From the NCBI GenBank assembly GCA_038025085.1, contig CM076143.1:33068501-33132500 (forward strand): DNA of 64,000 nucleotides, given 5' to 3'. The stretch's first letter is position 1. Each line of letters opens with the position of its first letter. The notes beneath the pieces were generated by a model. It was not told the origin of the DNA and did no database searches. It saw only the letters and a program-made list of their open reading frames with translations. Shown here in pieces: positions 21,671 to 32,113 of this stretch. A program made the translations under genes and the position numbers. Origin of the DNA: Tetragonia tetragonoides (Eukaryota; Streptophyta; Magnoliopsida; Caryophyllales; Aizoaceae).

Positions 21671-22890
21671 TGTAGACGCCAAAAAAGCGCCTTCAGATTT
21701 CTCCGCAAAAGCCCAATGATGAAAGGAGTAATTTATAAACTTGAACGCTATTTTTGCTTTAATAGTTAAGATAAGGTCTCACGTTTTTCCTCAATAACTC
21801 CTTTATTCTAGTCTTATTCAAAAGCCCCGTTCAAGAGCTTTCCAACGATACCTCTCATGTCTTTTTCCAACTCCCGGTCGCCAAGTTGAACCGGAGGTAG
21901 AACTGTCTATTACCGTCCAAGGGAAAAACGGTCTTTTCATATTATTCGGAAAACTAAAATTCCTCCGAAAAACTAAAATAGACTGGATGTCGTCATTATG
22001 ATGTCATCTAGCGGCCCTGACTCAGCTTCAAGCCCGACGATTTTTTTAGCCCAAATTGGATTTTCGGCTCCTTTTCAGCCGTCCAGCCCTACTTCCTGCG
22101 CCTATAAATACGACCCTCCTCCCTCAGTTCAAAACACACAGTCTAAAGTTGACAACCTCTATTCTTAGTAGTATTGACTCTGAGCTTCTCCCTCTTTCTT
22201 CCAAATTTGAGATCTTGTCTTTACTATTCTTGTCAAATATAGCCTACAGTTCAGGTACTAACTCCTGAGGGCTCAAATTAAAATTGGTTGCCTAATTGTT
22301 TATTTTCTAGTAGTCATAATGTAGATATCATGCTAGTAAACGTCTTTTATTGCTTACTAAATATTGTCCTTCCAAGCATGTCTAGTCGTTGTAATGCTCA
22401 ATTTGTCAATCGAATGCTTGTCTAAACAAAGCTTTAAAATAAATGTTGTGATGCTTGTGATGAACCAATTAATAGTCTAAGTCTAGGTTGTTAATCCGGT
22501 TTTGCATGAGAATTATGTCTTTAAATTATTAAGCAAACTTGAGTTAGTAGAGGCCGTCATAAAACGGGCGAGTTGGGTGCGTAATACCTTCCCACCTCGT
22601 ACCTTCGCCCCCGAGCCCTTTATTCTTGGGTACTCATATGTTCTATATGAGCGGGAGTCATTCTAAAAACATGATTAGTTCACTTATCGCGCTATTGGTT
22701 TGTCCCTTCGGTTTGTCCCTTCGATAAAACGCCGATAGCAGATTTGTGATCTCTTTCATGGTTTTTATTCAATTCAAGTCTTTTCAAAAGCTTTTATAAT
22801 TCGACGATTCCTTGAACTTATCTAAACCCCCAGCTTACAAATTTTCTATAAGGACGCACTCCGTGGCCGTAGAAATCCCGGGTCCTTACA
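21671..22890 (+). repeat. 3' LTR of element A
   Basis: The LTR of 1,220 bp runs from TGTAGACGCC to TCCTTACA, with TATAAATA at 22103-22110. Compared with the 5' LTR it lacks about 70 bp between two CTAGC(T)GG-like words (near 22010), which removed most of the CCGCTAGCGG copies, and it has an extra stretch near 21885-21910. The differences show that the insertion is not recent. B's DUF7745 gene resumes directly after it. Confidence 0.9.
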
Positions 22891-23618
22891 CCCCCCTGCT
22901 GCTTCAAATCTGGTTATCTGACCATCTAAGGTTGATAGAGTTGCCAGAGAAGATGATAGCTCGTAACCCTCGAGCCTGGTCAAAGAAAACATACACCGCT
23001 GCTAGCTTCTTGGTTAGGAAAAGGCTATATGATGAAAAGTCCCTTGCTGAATGGGATGCCTTTTTCCATGCAGGACCTGTTATCCATTGGCATGTGACCT
23101 GGTGGAGCTTGACTTCATTAGTGGCTTGCGACAATTTTTTCCCTTATACTACCATACTGGGTTTGTACATGAGTACGTTCTTCTTGCCTTCTAGGGTCAT
23201 GAGGCAATATGGATTGAAGCAGGTTATCCCTCGTCAGGAGATTACTAAATCGCCTATCTTGGCTCTGACTACCGAACTTGCTCGGGACTGGGGAAAATAT
23301 TGGCGTAGCCGGGACCGCTGGACTCTACCTCGGGTAATTGCCCCGACTCAAGTTTCTGAGACGTACTTGAACTGGCTTTCCTGCAGTGATGGAGAAGCGA
23401 GACGAGCCCTTCGTTATGAGGAGTGGGACCGACTAAAGCCTAAGTATGACTCAAGAAAAGGAAGTAAGAAAAGAAAGGAAGGGCCTTACGAGGAAGGCTA
23501 TCATGTACTGAAAAGAGGCAAGCCCCCAGCTCAAGGAAGCGATCATAGGTCATCCTCAAGCCGGGGTCCTTCAAAGAAGAACTCTTCAACGAAGCCTTCT
23601 AAAGGGAAGAAGGATTAA
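22891..23618 (+). pseudogene. Antisense DUF7745 gene of element B, 3' part
   Basis: This is the continuation of 6960-7501 after the insertion of element A. It is open from LLLQIWLSDHLRL to a TAA at 23616-23618 and ends in a basic Ser/Lys tail (SSRGPSKKNSSTKPSKGKKD). Alignment with A (16440-15719) shows no gap at the junction beyond one codon. An ATG at 22812 in this frame belongs to the LTR and is not a gene start. This half is undamaged, unlike the A copy. Confidence 0.85.
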
Positions 23619-23761
23619 AGTAGTTACCTTAGAAAGCAAGTCTAGTTTTTTAAAAAAGTAATAAGAATTTGTTTAGCTTAATCCCTCGTAGTTGCACTTT
23701 TTTTTTTTTTGTAACCTTAGGAAGTTTAATTTTTGCAATGTAAGCTTATTCGTTCAGTTTG

Positions 23762-23767
23762 AATAAA
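23762..23767 (+). terminator. Poly(A) signal of the antisense DUF7745 gene (B)
   Basis: AATAAA 144 bases after the stop, in the same context (TTGAATAAAGATTATCCC) as the A copy. Confidence 0.6.
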
Positions 23768-23817
23768 GATTATCCCTTTTTGAGTGATTTAAAAAGAATT
23801 TTGGATTGATTTTGGCC

Positions 23818-23873
23818 GGGCCCCTTAAAAGGGTTACCTGCGTATCCAGTGTGGAATCAGGCCAACGTAGTTC
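23818..23873 (-). other. Conserved two-hairpin motif after integrase (element B)
   Basis: The minus strand reads GAACTACGTTGGCCTGATTCC, a short loop, GGATACGCAGG, then CCCTTTTAAGGGG. Stem 1 pairs CTACGT with ACGCAG (five of six); stem 2 pairs CCCT with AGGG. It lies 38 bases after the integrase stop and just past the poly(A) signal of the opposite gene. Confidence 0.65.
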
Positions 23874-23910
23874 ATTCAATTTGTGTACGTCTTTTTTTTT
23901 CTTTTTCTTT

Positions 23911-24384
23911 TTAGACGTAGCACTTCTTCAGTTGGTCCATGTTGGTGAGCTGACTGAACTCGATGCCGTCAATGTCCATAAGTCGGACTGCGCCTCCTGA
24001 TAAGATGTCTTTGATGATGAACAGAACGGACCAATTGGGTTGAAACTTTGCTCTGGGGTCGGTAACTGGGGCACACAATTCTTTCCAATCTAAGTCTCCT
24101 TCCTTCATATTTCGAGGTCGAACCCTTTTGTTGAATGCTCTTGCCATGCGTTGCTGGTACATGTGGGAATGGTCTAGGGCCCGTAGGTGCCTTTCATCTG
24201 TGAACATGAGTTCTTCGTAATGGGCCTGTAACCATTGGGTTTCAGGAATTTCACCCTCTAAGGCTATGCGCATGGAGGGTAGTTGGGCTTCTATGGGTAG
24301 CACTACTTTCATTCCGTAGACTAGGGAATAAGGTGTTGCTCCCGTAGAGGATCTTATGGATGTCCTATATCCCCAAAAGGAAAA
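23911..24384 (-). pseudogene. Integrase of element B, C-terminal part
   Basis: This frame starts at the LINE junction (FWGYRTSIRSSTGATPYSLVYGM) and ends QLTNMDQLKKCYV, then stop. It is uninterrupted and matches A's 14940-15408. The core and N-terminal part lie beyond the LINE, at 28768-28266. About 27 bases of integrase are missing at the junction. Confidence 0.88.
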
Positions 24385-24391
24385 CGAGAGT

Positions 24392-26959
24392 TTTAGGTTG
24401 ACATACATCCTTCCATGCTACTAGAGCCTGCTTGAAAGTTTCTTGACCACTCCATAGAAAATTCCTACACAAAGCTTCAACTTGTTTGATCACCTTCTTT
24501 AGGAGTATAAAGATAGATCCCCAGAAATTGTGTAGACTAAACAACACAGTATTAATCAATTGAGTCCTAGCTGCGTAAGATAAGAATTTACTAGACCAAG
24601 ATCTGATCCCAGCAGTAATCCCCTCCACCAGTCTAATACAGTCTGCAGTACAAAGAGCTTTAGATGTGAGCGGTACCCCCAAATACTTGACAGGTAGCTG
24701 ACCACCCTCCATATGCAACAAATTATGAATTTGATCCTGAATACCAGTAGAGACCCCTACCATAAACACTTGACATTTACCAAGATTGGCAACTAAGCCT
24801 GATGCATCTTAGAATTCTTTGAAGGCTTCAAGCATACTAGTAGCAGATTTCAGAGTACCCTTACAAAACAAAAATAAATCATCTGCATAGCTTAAGTGTG
24901 TAATATTCAATTTACCACACTTGGGATGATGTCTGAAGGTTTTATCCTTCTTCAATACAGACAACCTCCTTGAGAGCACCTCCATAACCAGCACAAACAA
25001 GTAAGGAGAAAGGGGATCTCCTTGTCTGAGACCTCTCTTTCCCTGGAAATAGCCACATAACTCCCCATTGATAACCAGAGAGAACTTCACAGTAGTTACA
25101 CACAAAGAAATCCATTTCACAAACCACTCAAGGAAACCATGTTTTTCCAAGGACTACAACAAAAATGACCATTCAATTGAGTCATATGCCTTGCCTAAGA
25201 TCTACTTTGATAGCCATCCTAGCACTAACATGCTTTCTATCATAATGAGTAAGCAACTCCTGTGCAAGAAGAATGTTATGCACTATATTCCTCCCCTTAA
25301 CAAAAGCACCCTGTTGATTGCCCACCACCTCATTCAAAACATCTTTCAGATGAGCAGCTAAGACATTGGAAATACACTTATAGACAACATTGCAGCAAGA
25401 AATGGGTCTAAACTCTGAAGCCAAACTAGGAGTAGCTACTTTAGGAATCAGAGAGACAGCAGTGGCATTAAGTTGAGTGAGTAACCTGTCTTTGCAAAAG
25501 AAATTCTGAACTACACCAATCACCTCAGGTCCAACAACTAACCAGGCCTTTTTGAAAAAACATAAGTTGTACCCGTCTGGTCCCGAAGCTTTATCATCTT
25601 TAATCTTTTGAACATAGCAGATCTAATCTCTTCAGCAGGAACAGGAGCACACAAACCCCTACAGCTACCCTCAGAAACCACAGGCCCAGCTTCATAAAGA
25701 TCATCAGGGAGCATACTCACCTCAAAAGAAGAGCCTAACAGGCCCTCATAGAAAGAAAGGAGCTCATTCTGTGTATCAGCAGCACTAGTCAGTTTAGCAC
25801 CAAGCCCATCTGTCAAAGTAACAATAGAATTAGACATTCTTCTCTACTTTATACAAGCATGGAAATACGCAGAGTTCTGATCTCCAGCTTTAAGCCACTG
25901 TATTCTAGACTTTTATTTAAGAATAAAGCTTCATAATGTAGCAATTTCCTATATTCCTTAAACACAATCCTTTCACGAGCTGCAAGGGAAGAATCTCCAC
26001 TAGTCTGCAGTTGTTCTGAAGATCAGAACGCTCCTGTTTCTTACCCTTCACTCTCATCTGCATGCCACCTAAATGCTCTTTATGAAAGTTCTTTCAAAAC
26101 CTTTTTGAGACTCTTCAAGTGCTTGCACAAGGAAATCTTTTTTGTACTATGAATTTTATTATTCCACACAGAAGCCACAAGAGGCGGGAACTTTTCATCC
26201 TTCACCTAGAAATTGCAAAACATAGAAGAGTATTTAGCTCTCTCTGTCTGAGCAGTTTGCACTACAGCTGGACAGTGATCTGATATGCCTTCAGCTAAAA
26301 ATTCCACAAAACAATTTGGGAACAAATTCAGCCATTCCCCATTGATCATGACTTTGTCCAACTTCTTGAACATTCTACTGTTATCAGGTCTTTTATCATT
26401 CCATGTAAAAAACAGACCAACAAATTTCATATCCATGACAGGAACCTGAGCAACAAAAGACTGCAACTCACTTATATCATTTCCAGCAACAGGCCTGCCA
26501 TTCTTCTTCTCCTCAGAACTAAGAATACAATTAAAATCACCAGCAATTAACCAAGCACAAGAAATACCCTGGATAATATTCTGCAGCTCAGACCAAAAAG
26601 CAACCCTTTCAGCCATGTGATTATATGCATAAACCACAGAGACAAGAAATCTATCCCCATTACTAATTCTCTCAACTTCACAGTGCATGATTTGAGAGGA
26701 TTTTGAAAGAACTCTTAACATCAAAAACATGAGGATTCCAACAAACAAAAATTTTACGCTTCACATTATTGTAAGCATTATGATCAAAAGACCAATTAGG
26801 AGAACAAAACTGAGCAACACTATTTACCACAGCACTATGTAATTTGGATTCAAGTATTCCCAAATAAGATATTTTATTGTGCAAAATAAACTTCTTAACC
26901 TCTTGTTGCTTATCAGGGAGGTTAAGACCCCTGATATTCCAGAATCCAAGGTCACTCAT
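24392..26959 (-). pseudogene. LINE ORF2: endonuclease and reverse transcriptase (in element B)
   Basis: ORF2 nicks the target and copies the RNA. The start at 26959 (MSDLGFWNIRGLN) overlaps the ORF1 stop by 4 bases (ATGA). Endonuclease motifs: FWNIRGLN, GDFNCI and SDHCP. RT motifs: FRPISCCNVVYKC, GLRQGDPLSPYLF, HLSYADDLFLF (catalytic YADD present) and KYLGVPLT. The frame is broken near 26700, in the region 25840-26205, near 25530, near 25165 and near 24790. The C-terminal zinc-finger part is missing because of the 3' truncation. Confidence 0.85.
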
Positions 26960-28029
26960 CCTGGATTATGAGCTCCAGACTTTTGCTGAGTACCACCACC
27001 CTTACTGCGAAAGGTCCTATCACTTTGAGGAGGCTTGTTCTTCTGCTTGTTTCGTGAAGATGAGGCTTCTTGCTGATCAGAATTCTTTCCTAGCTCCCTA
27101 AACTTGTTATGTATCACAACCATATGAGGTTCAATAATAGGAGGTACAGGAGGTCTCCCCCCAGAGCTCACAGTGGTCCATCTTGGTTCTTCTTGTTGCT
27201 CACTTACAGGCACACTAGCAATCACTGCAGCAGAAGGTGTTGTAACTACAGGAGTTGCAGTTGCAAGTACAGGCTGAGGCTGCCTTGTCCTCCAGACTGC
27301 AGGGAATTTTTGACACCTTGAATCAGAGTGCCCAAATACCTTGCACTTAGAGCATTTCTGTGGTAGCCACTCATGTTCAACCACTTGTTCATATTTCTTA
27401 CCACTCGGATCACATAAGGTCTGACTCTTAGGCAAAGCAGCAGTTACTTTAATCTCAATACACAGCCTAGCATACTCAAGCTTAGACTTAGCAACTTTAA
27501 TACCATCAGTGCATAAGGGTTTACCCAAAGCACTCCCAATTTTGCTCAAGCCAGGCACAATCCAAAGGTTATATTTCAGATAAGGCAATTTCACCCAGAT
27601 TGGCACAATCATAACATCCATAGCCTTAATATCCATATCCACACACCATGGTTTTAAAATTAAAGGTCTGTTGTTGTAATACCAATGGCCATGTTCAAAT
27701 ATTTTCATCACAGATTCTTCAGAACTAAAACGAAATAGGAAAATTCCAGATTTAATTAAGTGAATATCCACCTTTCAACAATCCTTCCATTGTGATCTAA
27801 CATATCCCCTAATTGCATTTTCAGTTCGTTTCAATTGCAAAACATACCCAACAAGTGAGAATTGCCAATGTTCATAGCCCTCATTCCATTCAGAATCACC
27901 AAAGTTAATCACAGAATTATCATTCTCAACTGGAGGGACAAACTGTAATTTCATACCTGCATCAAGATGACGATTCATTCGCAATGTATCAGCAAACGTC
28001 ATAGAACCCATTTCAAATGTATCCTCCAT
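26956..28029 (-). pseudogene. LINE ORF1: DUF4283 and zinc knuckle protein (in element B)
   Basis: An RNA-binding protein of plant LINEs. The start is at 28029 (MEDTFEMGSMTFADTL), with a stop at about 27775 in an otherwise continuous frame. DUF4283 is centred on FLFRFSSEESVMKIFEHGHW and VPIWVKLPYLKYN; the CCHC knuckle is CSKCKVFGHSDSRC. The tail is Pro/Ser-rich and basic. One nonsense mutation separates the two halves. Confidence 0.82.
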
Positions 28030-28265
28030 TTTGAAAGAAATTGAGCTTAAAATAAAGCTCAGGAGCCATTGAGAGTGAGATTATAGAAATTGAGAGAAGA
28101 AAACAGAAAAAAATCAGCATAAAAGGATGAAGTAATCGCTAACAATGGAGGCGGTTAGGAATACTTGGGGAAGAAGCACATATTTTCTCTCTCTACATTT
28201 CAGGCCTCTTTTCTTTCTGCTGGTTCACACCAGTTACCAGCATTGTTGACGTTGCAAATTCAGCT

Positions 28266-29504
28266 TTCTATAATCTTTTCAATGATAGTTTTGAGGTTTT
28301 TGTTGGCGGCTTCCATTGCGCCGTTGGTTTGGGGACAGTAAGGGTATGATTTTTGGTGATGGATTTTGTAGTTTTTTAGGAGGGTGGATGTTTCGGCTTT
28401 GAAATGGGATCCATGGTCACTATTGATTTTATGTGGAACGCCGTATCGGCAGCTGATGTTGTTCCTTATGAATTTGGACACTTGTTTGGAGGTGAGGATG
28501 GCATAGGATTGGGCTTCCACCCATTTGGTAAAATAGTCTATGGCTACTAGGATGTATTCATGTCCTCCAGAGCCTTTCGGGGTGATTTTACCAATGATAC
28601 TTATTCCCCATGCGGAAAATGGCCAAGGGAATGTGAAGTTGTGGAGCATTAAGGGTGGTATATGCTGCACAAAGGGCATGACCCTGTAGAAATAGGTTCC
28701 CCAAGGAGTTATGAACGTTGTTTTGCTCATGTCTTCCTTAACCATCTGAACATGATTATATCTTGCATAACCATCCATAAATTACAACAAAGCGTATTCT
28801 GTCGTGTTGTCTACCAAAAGGTCAATGTGAGGCAAAGGAAACTCATCCTTTGGGCTAGTTTTGTTGAGGTCCCTGAAATCGATGCACATTCTTAATCGGC
28901 CATCCTTCTTCGGTACTGGAACCACATTGGCAATCCATTCAGGATAGTCTGATACCACAATAAACCCAGCGACAAGGTGCTTTTGTAACTCCTCCTTTAT
29001 TTCCAGTGCCCATTCTGGTCTGAGGCGCCGCAGCTTCTGTTTGACTGGTTTAGCATCTGGGTATAAAGGGATTTTATGTTCGGCTATGCTTCTTTCAATA
29101 CCCGGCATGTCCTTGTAGGACCAAGCAAAAACATCTGTATACAGTTTCAAAATTTCAACAAATTGCTCATGTTCCTGTTCAGTTAGGGACAATCCAATTC
29201 TTACTTCACGAGGTTCGCTTTCATTGTTAAAATTAATTAACTCTGTTTCCTCCACAATGGAGGTCTTTTGTTCATGAGTGATTACTTCTTTTAGCAAATC
29301 TTTAGGCAACTCATTTTCATTATTGGGTTTATCAATAGCTAAACAAGGCGACAAATAAGCAGAAGGATTTTTCATTTTATTGATATTGGAATTGAAAACA
29401 GCAAGAAAGGGATCTGAATTTCCCTTCACATTGACACTAGACTTAGAAGAAGTAAAGGGGACACCTCCCGATCCTGACTCATCCTTAGGACTTAAGCTAG
29501 ACAC
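28266..29504 (-). pseudogene. RT fragment joined to integrase in element B (internal deletion)
   Basis: From 29504 the frame has a Ser-rich linker, then the RT fingers: DVFAWSYKDMPGI, LRRLRPEWAL, VPKKDGRLRMCIDFRD, LPHIDLLVDN. After a stop at about 28782 it continues MDGYARYN and ends at VMPF, where it joins VQHIPPLMLHNF of integrase at about 28668. The palm motif YMDD, RNase H and the integrase zinc finger are deleted, but the frame is kept. Integrase then reads WGISIIG, so the first catalytic Asp is replaced by Ser, then SDHGSHF and TNGAMEAAN. The LINE breaks it at 28266. The product cannot reverse-transcribe. Confidence 0.85.
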
Positions 29505-29513
29505 TGAGTGTGA

Positions 29514-30182
29514 CTAAGACTCGGAATCAGATTCTTCCATCACTGGTCCTTCTCCAGTGGATATCGTGACCTTACGTCCATTCGGGCTAGTCCAGCTTAC
29601 TTCTTTGCGCCATCCCATCGTGATATCGTCAGCAGTATATATCAGGTCTGTAGGATTGAAGTTGCGATCATTGAGAGCCAGTACCTCTTCACTCATCTTA
29701 GGAGCCTCAACTTTTCTAGTTTCTTGGCCAAATAAGAGACCTAGCAGCTGGTTACCTGGCGCTTTGGTCCAATCTTGACTTGCCGGTTTTAAGGGGTGGT
29801 GTGCCTCCTCATCTAATTGGTTGCAATCTTGGAGGATTTCAAAACCCGGGTGTGTGACCTTGGATTCTTCGTCATAGTATGGTTCGGGGAAGCTGTAGTA
29901 TGGGCAATAGTCCCCTTCTGTGATGAACTGACCTCTATAAGGTGGGATAACCTGCTTTCCTTTCAGTTGTTTCCTTTGTTTAAGAGCTTGATCATCGATT
30001 TCTATGTCAGTAGGATTGTAACCAAGTCCAAAGGAGTTGTTTTTGGCTTCGAACTTCAAGGTGGTGGGCCCTTGTCCATTTCTCCCCAGACCCATACCGG
30101 GTAAATACCCTTGCTTTTTGAGAAAACCATTAACGTGAGGGTTTGAGTGTGGTATGAATGGTGCTTGATCTATTTCGAGCAC
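29514..30182 (-). pseudogene. G-patch region of the element B polyprotein
   Basis: G-patch domains bind RNA or activate DEAH helicases, and some retroviruses carry one near the protease. Here residues 18-57 (about 30131-30012) read VNGFLKKQGYLPGMGLGRNG, then GLGYNP, a good G-patch with its glycines. It is followed by a conserved linker with YRGQFITEGDYCPYY and FPEPYYD and by an acidic Ser-rich end. Element D has the same linker (55440-55900) but a degenerate G-patch. It lies between gag/protease and RT. A stop after 29514 and another before 30182 interrupt an otherwise continuous frame. Confidence 0.75.
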
Positions 30183-30209
30183 GTTGACTTCAAGCTGCGG
30201 TTCATACTT

Positions 30210-31181
30210 TCATCCTATGGTCTTGAATATGTGAGACTTTGGAGGAGAGACGCCTTCGGAATTAATGACAGATTGGATGTCATAATTAAAACAGTAGCAC
30301 TGTTCGGTGAGGTTACCAAAGCATCTATGATATCTGCAATAGAGGTAATGATCCTCCTCTTCTGACCAAACTCCTTCCAAGAATTGTAGATCTCCGTTGT
30401 GAAGTAGAGCTGTCATGACATCATGAATCGGTCCTGCTAGTGGCGTGAATTCATGAGTAGGGATGCTCGATCTTTCCTTGGACAACCAATGATGCGCGAG
30501 CCACATAGTCCCTTCATCAATGAAGGCTTGGATTTTGTCCCTCAGGTTCCTGCAGTCATTGGTGTGATGTTCGCAGGCTCGGTAGTATTCGCAATAAACA
30601 CTTGGGTTCCCGTTTTCTGGGATGAGTTCATAGGTTGGTCCCACTGAATGTACGTAGCCATATGCCCTCATTTGTTGAAAAATGTGTTCTTGAGGCGAAC
30701 GGGGTTGCCCTTGATTGAGAACAACTTTGTCACCTTCTAGAGCCTTAATTCTTTGTTCCAACTCATCGACCGTTTTCTGTAGCCTTTTGATCTCTGAGTG
30801 GTAGATAACTATATATTAGGTTAGGTGCTCGATATCGTCTTGTGCTTCAACTATGTCCTGGATAGGCTTACCTACGCTTCTGTACTCGACGAGGCGCGAG
30901 GTTTCATCAGGATCAAGGCCTACTTGGATTTTGGCCTCTCGGAGTGATCGGTCCAGTTGTTCTCCCAAGTCAAGGGATTCATCTTGAGTATTAAGTACCG
31001 ATTCTCTTGTTGTTTCGTGGACTGGATATGCAGTTGTCACAAAATGAGTTTTGATTTTCTTAGTACTCTGGCCTATTTCTGACCTTGGCATGAGGAGAGA
31101 TTCTTTCTGTGTACCTTCAGTTGAGGAACGCTTGATGGACCCTGGCATAATCTGAACGAGTAGATGACCATTTAGAATCAA
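30210..31181 (-). pseudogene. gag remnant of element B
   Basis: An N-terminal basic region (31181-30816), then a coiled coil (KRLQKTVDELEQRIKALEGD) after a stop at about 30816, then CEYYRACEHHTNDCRNL, the same place and spacing as the zinc-knuckle motif of A's gag. The capsid domain found in A, C and D is absent, so B probably lost it by deletion or belongs to a subfamily with a different gag. The catalytic protease motif was not found. Confidence 0.6.
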
Positions 31182-32095
31182 AAGGACCTAAGCCAAAATG
31201 TCCAAATATTTCCCTAATATTAAAGGAAAATAAAGTCAATGAACGAAAATAAGAAAAAAGAAAAAGACGGACTATCCTTTTTTTTTTTTTTTCTAGACTC
31301 AAAGATAAATGAAAAATGGGATAAAAAAAAAATTCGGTCTTTCATTCACTTTTTTATTTTATTTTTTTTCGGCGGCATTTTTTCTTTTTTGCCGTTTTAT
31401 TTTTTTTTTTACCGAATCTGGATTACATCACAAAAAAAATAATAAAGAAATAGAAAAAGGGAGAGGGGAAATTGGAACGACTGACTCTTTTTTTTGCTAA
31501 AAAGCTCCTAGAAAATTGTTCATGACATTTATAGAACATATCATCGAGAAAATGACAGGTGTTCATTGAATTGAATTATCGCACCGTTTTTGGGCATTAG
31601 GAAGTAGCTAAAAATAAAAGAAAAAGACTCCTAGCACGTAAGTACATGTTGACACATATTCACGGTATTCATGCATTCAGGTAAGCATTACAAAAACATA
31701 GTTACACGCAAACATGTGATCTGACGGGCATTACAACGACACATGCACAACAAGCAAGCGAATGCACGTATGTGGGTTAAAGACTTTTGGCTCTTGTGAG
31801 GTTACCACAACAAATTACAAATTCCGTTCGGCAGATGGTCGACACATCAATTGTAATTCTTTTTCACCAACAAGAGTCAATGAGTCGTGGGTGAGGAAGC
31901 GTCGGATTGCACGATAGGACAACTGTATATTCCTTTAGATATACGGGTTGTCTACGAGTTGCTACACAAACTTCCTCGAGGGTCGATAAGGGTCAAAAAG
32001 TTGTGCTAAAGCACATACAAATGATGCAATATATGGAACATATTATTAAACAATTAAGCAAACTTGACTTTTGAGTCACACCCTCTTAAATAAAA
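31182..32095 (-). other. Untranslated leader of element B
   Basis: It matches A's leader (8775-9778) in reverse, with the same A/T runs (31230-31500). I see no gene; ORFs of Phe/Lys runs here are low-complexity artefacts. Confidence 0.7.
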
Positions 32096-32112
32096 CCCCA
32101 GTAAAGTCGCCA
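32096..32112 (-). other. Primer binding site of element B
   Basis: The minus strand reads TGGCGACTTTACTGGGG one base after the LTR end. It is the best preserved of the three primer sites in the window. Confidence 0.8.
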
Positions 32113-32113
32113 C

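Larger units (their letters stand above)
24385..28265 (-). mobile_element. LINE inserted in the integrase of element B (3' end missing)
   Basis: An L1-type plant LINE of about 3.9 kb with ORF1 and ORF2 in series. The 5' edge is near 28265 and includes about 235 bp of leader. The other edge falls inside ORF2, after the AWKDVCQPK motif, so the end of ORF2, the 3' UTR and the poly(A) tail are absent. No target duplication is seen, and the integrase lost about 27 bases. Loss of the 3' end is unusual for a LINE, since 5' truncation is the rule. Confidence 0.8.

Noticed and set aside
22812..22890. ATG at 22812 as the start of the DUF7745 gene
   Set aside because: These bases belong to the 3' LTR of element A; gene homology starts only at 22891.
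24365..24410. Fusion of LINE ORF2 with integrase as a new chimeric gene
   Set aside because: The joined frame is only a few codons long past the junction and both parts are broken; an accident of the insertion.
31239..31500. Phe/Lys-rich ORFs in the leader of B as membrane proteins
   Set aside because: They come from A and T runs that match the leader of A in reverse; no conserved frame.
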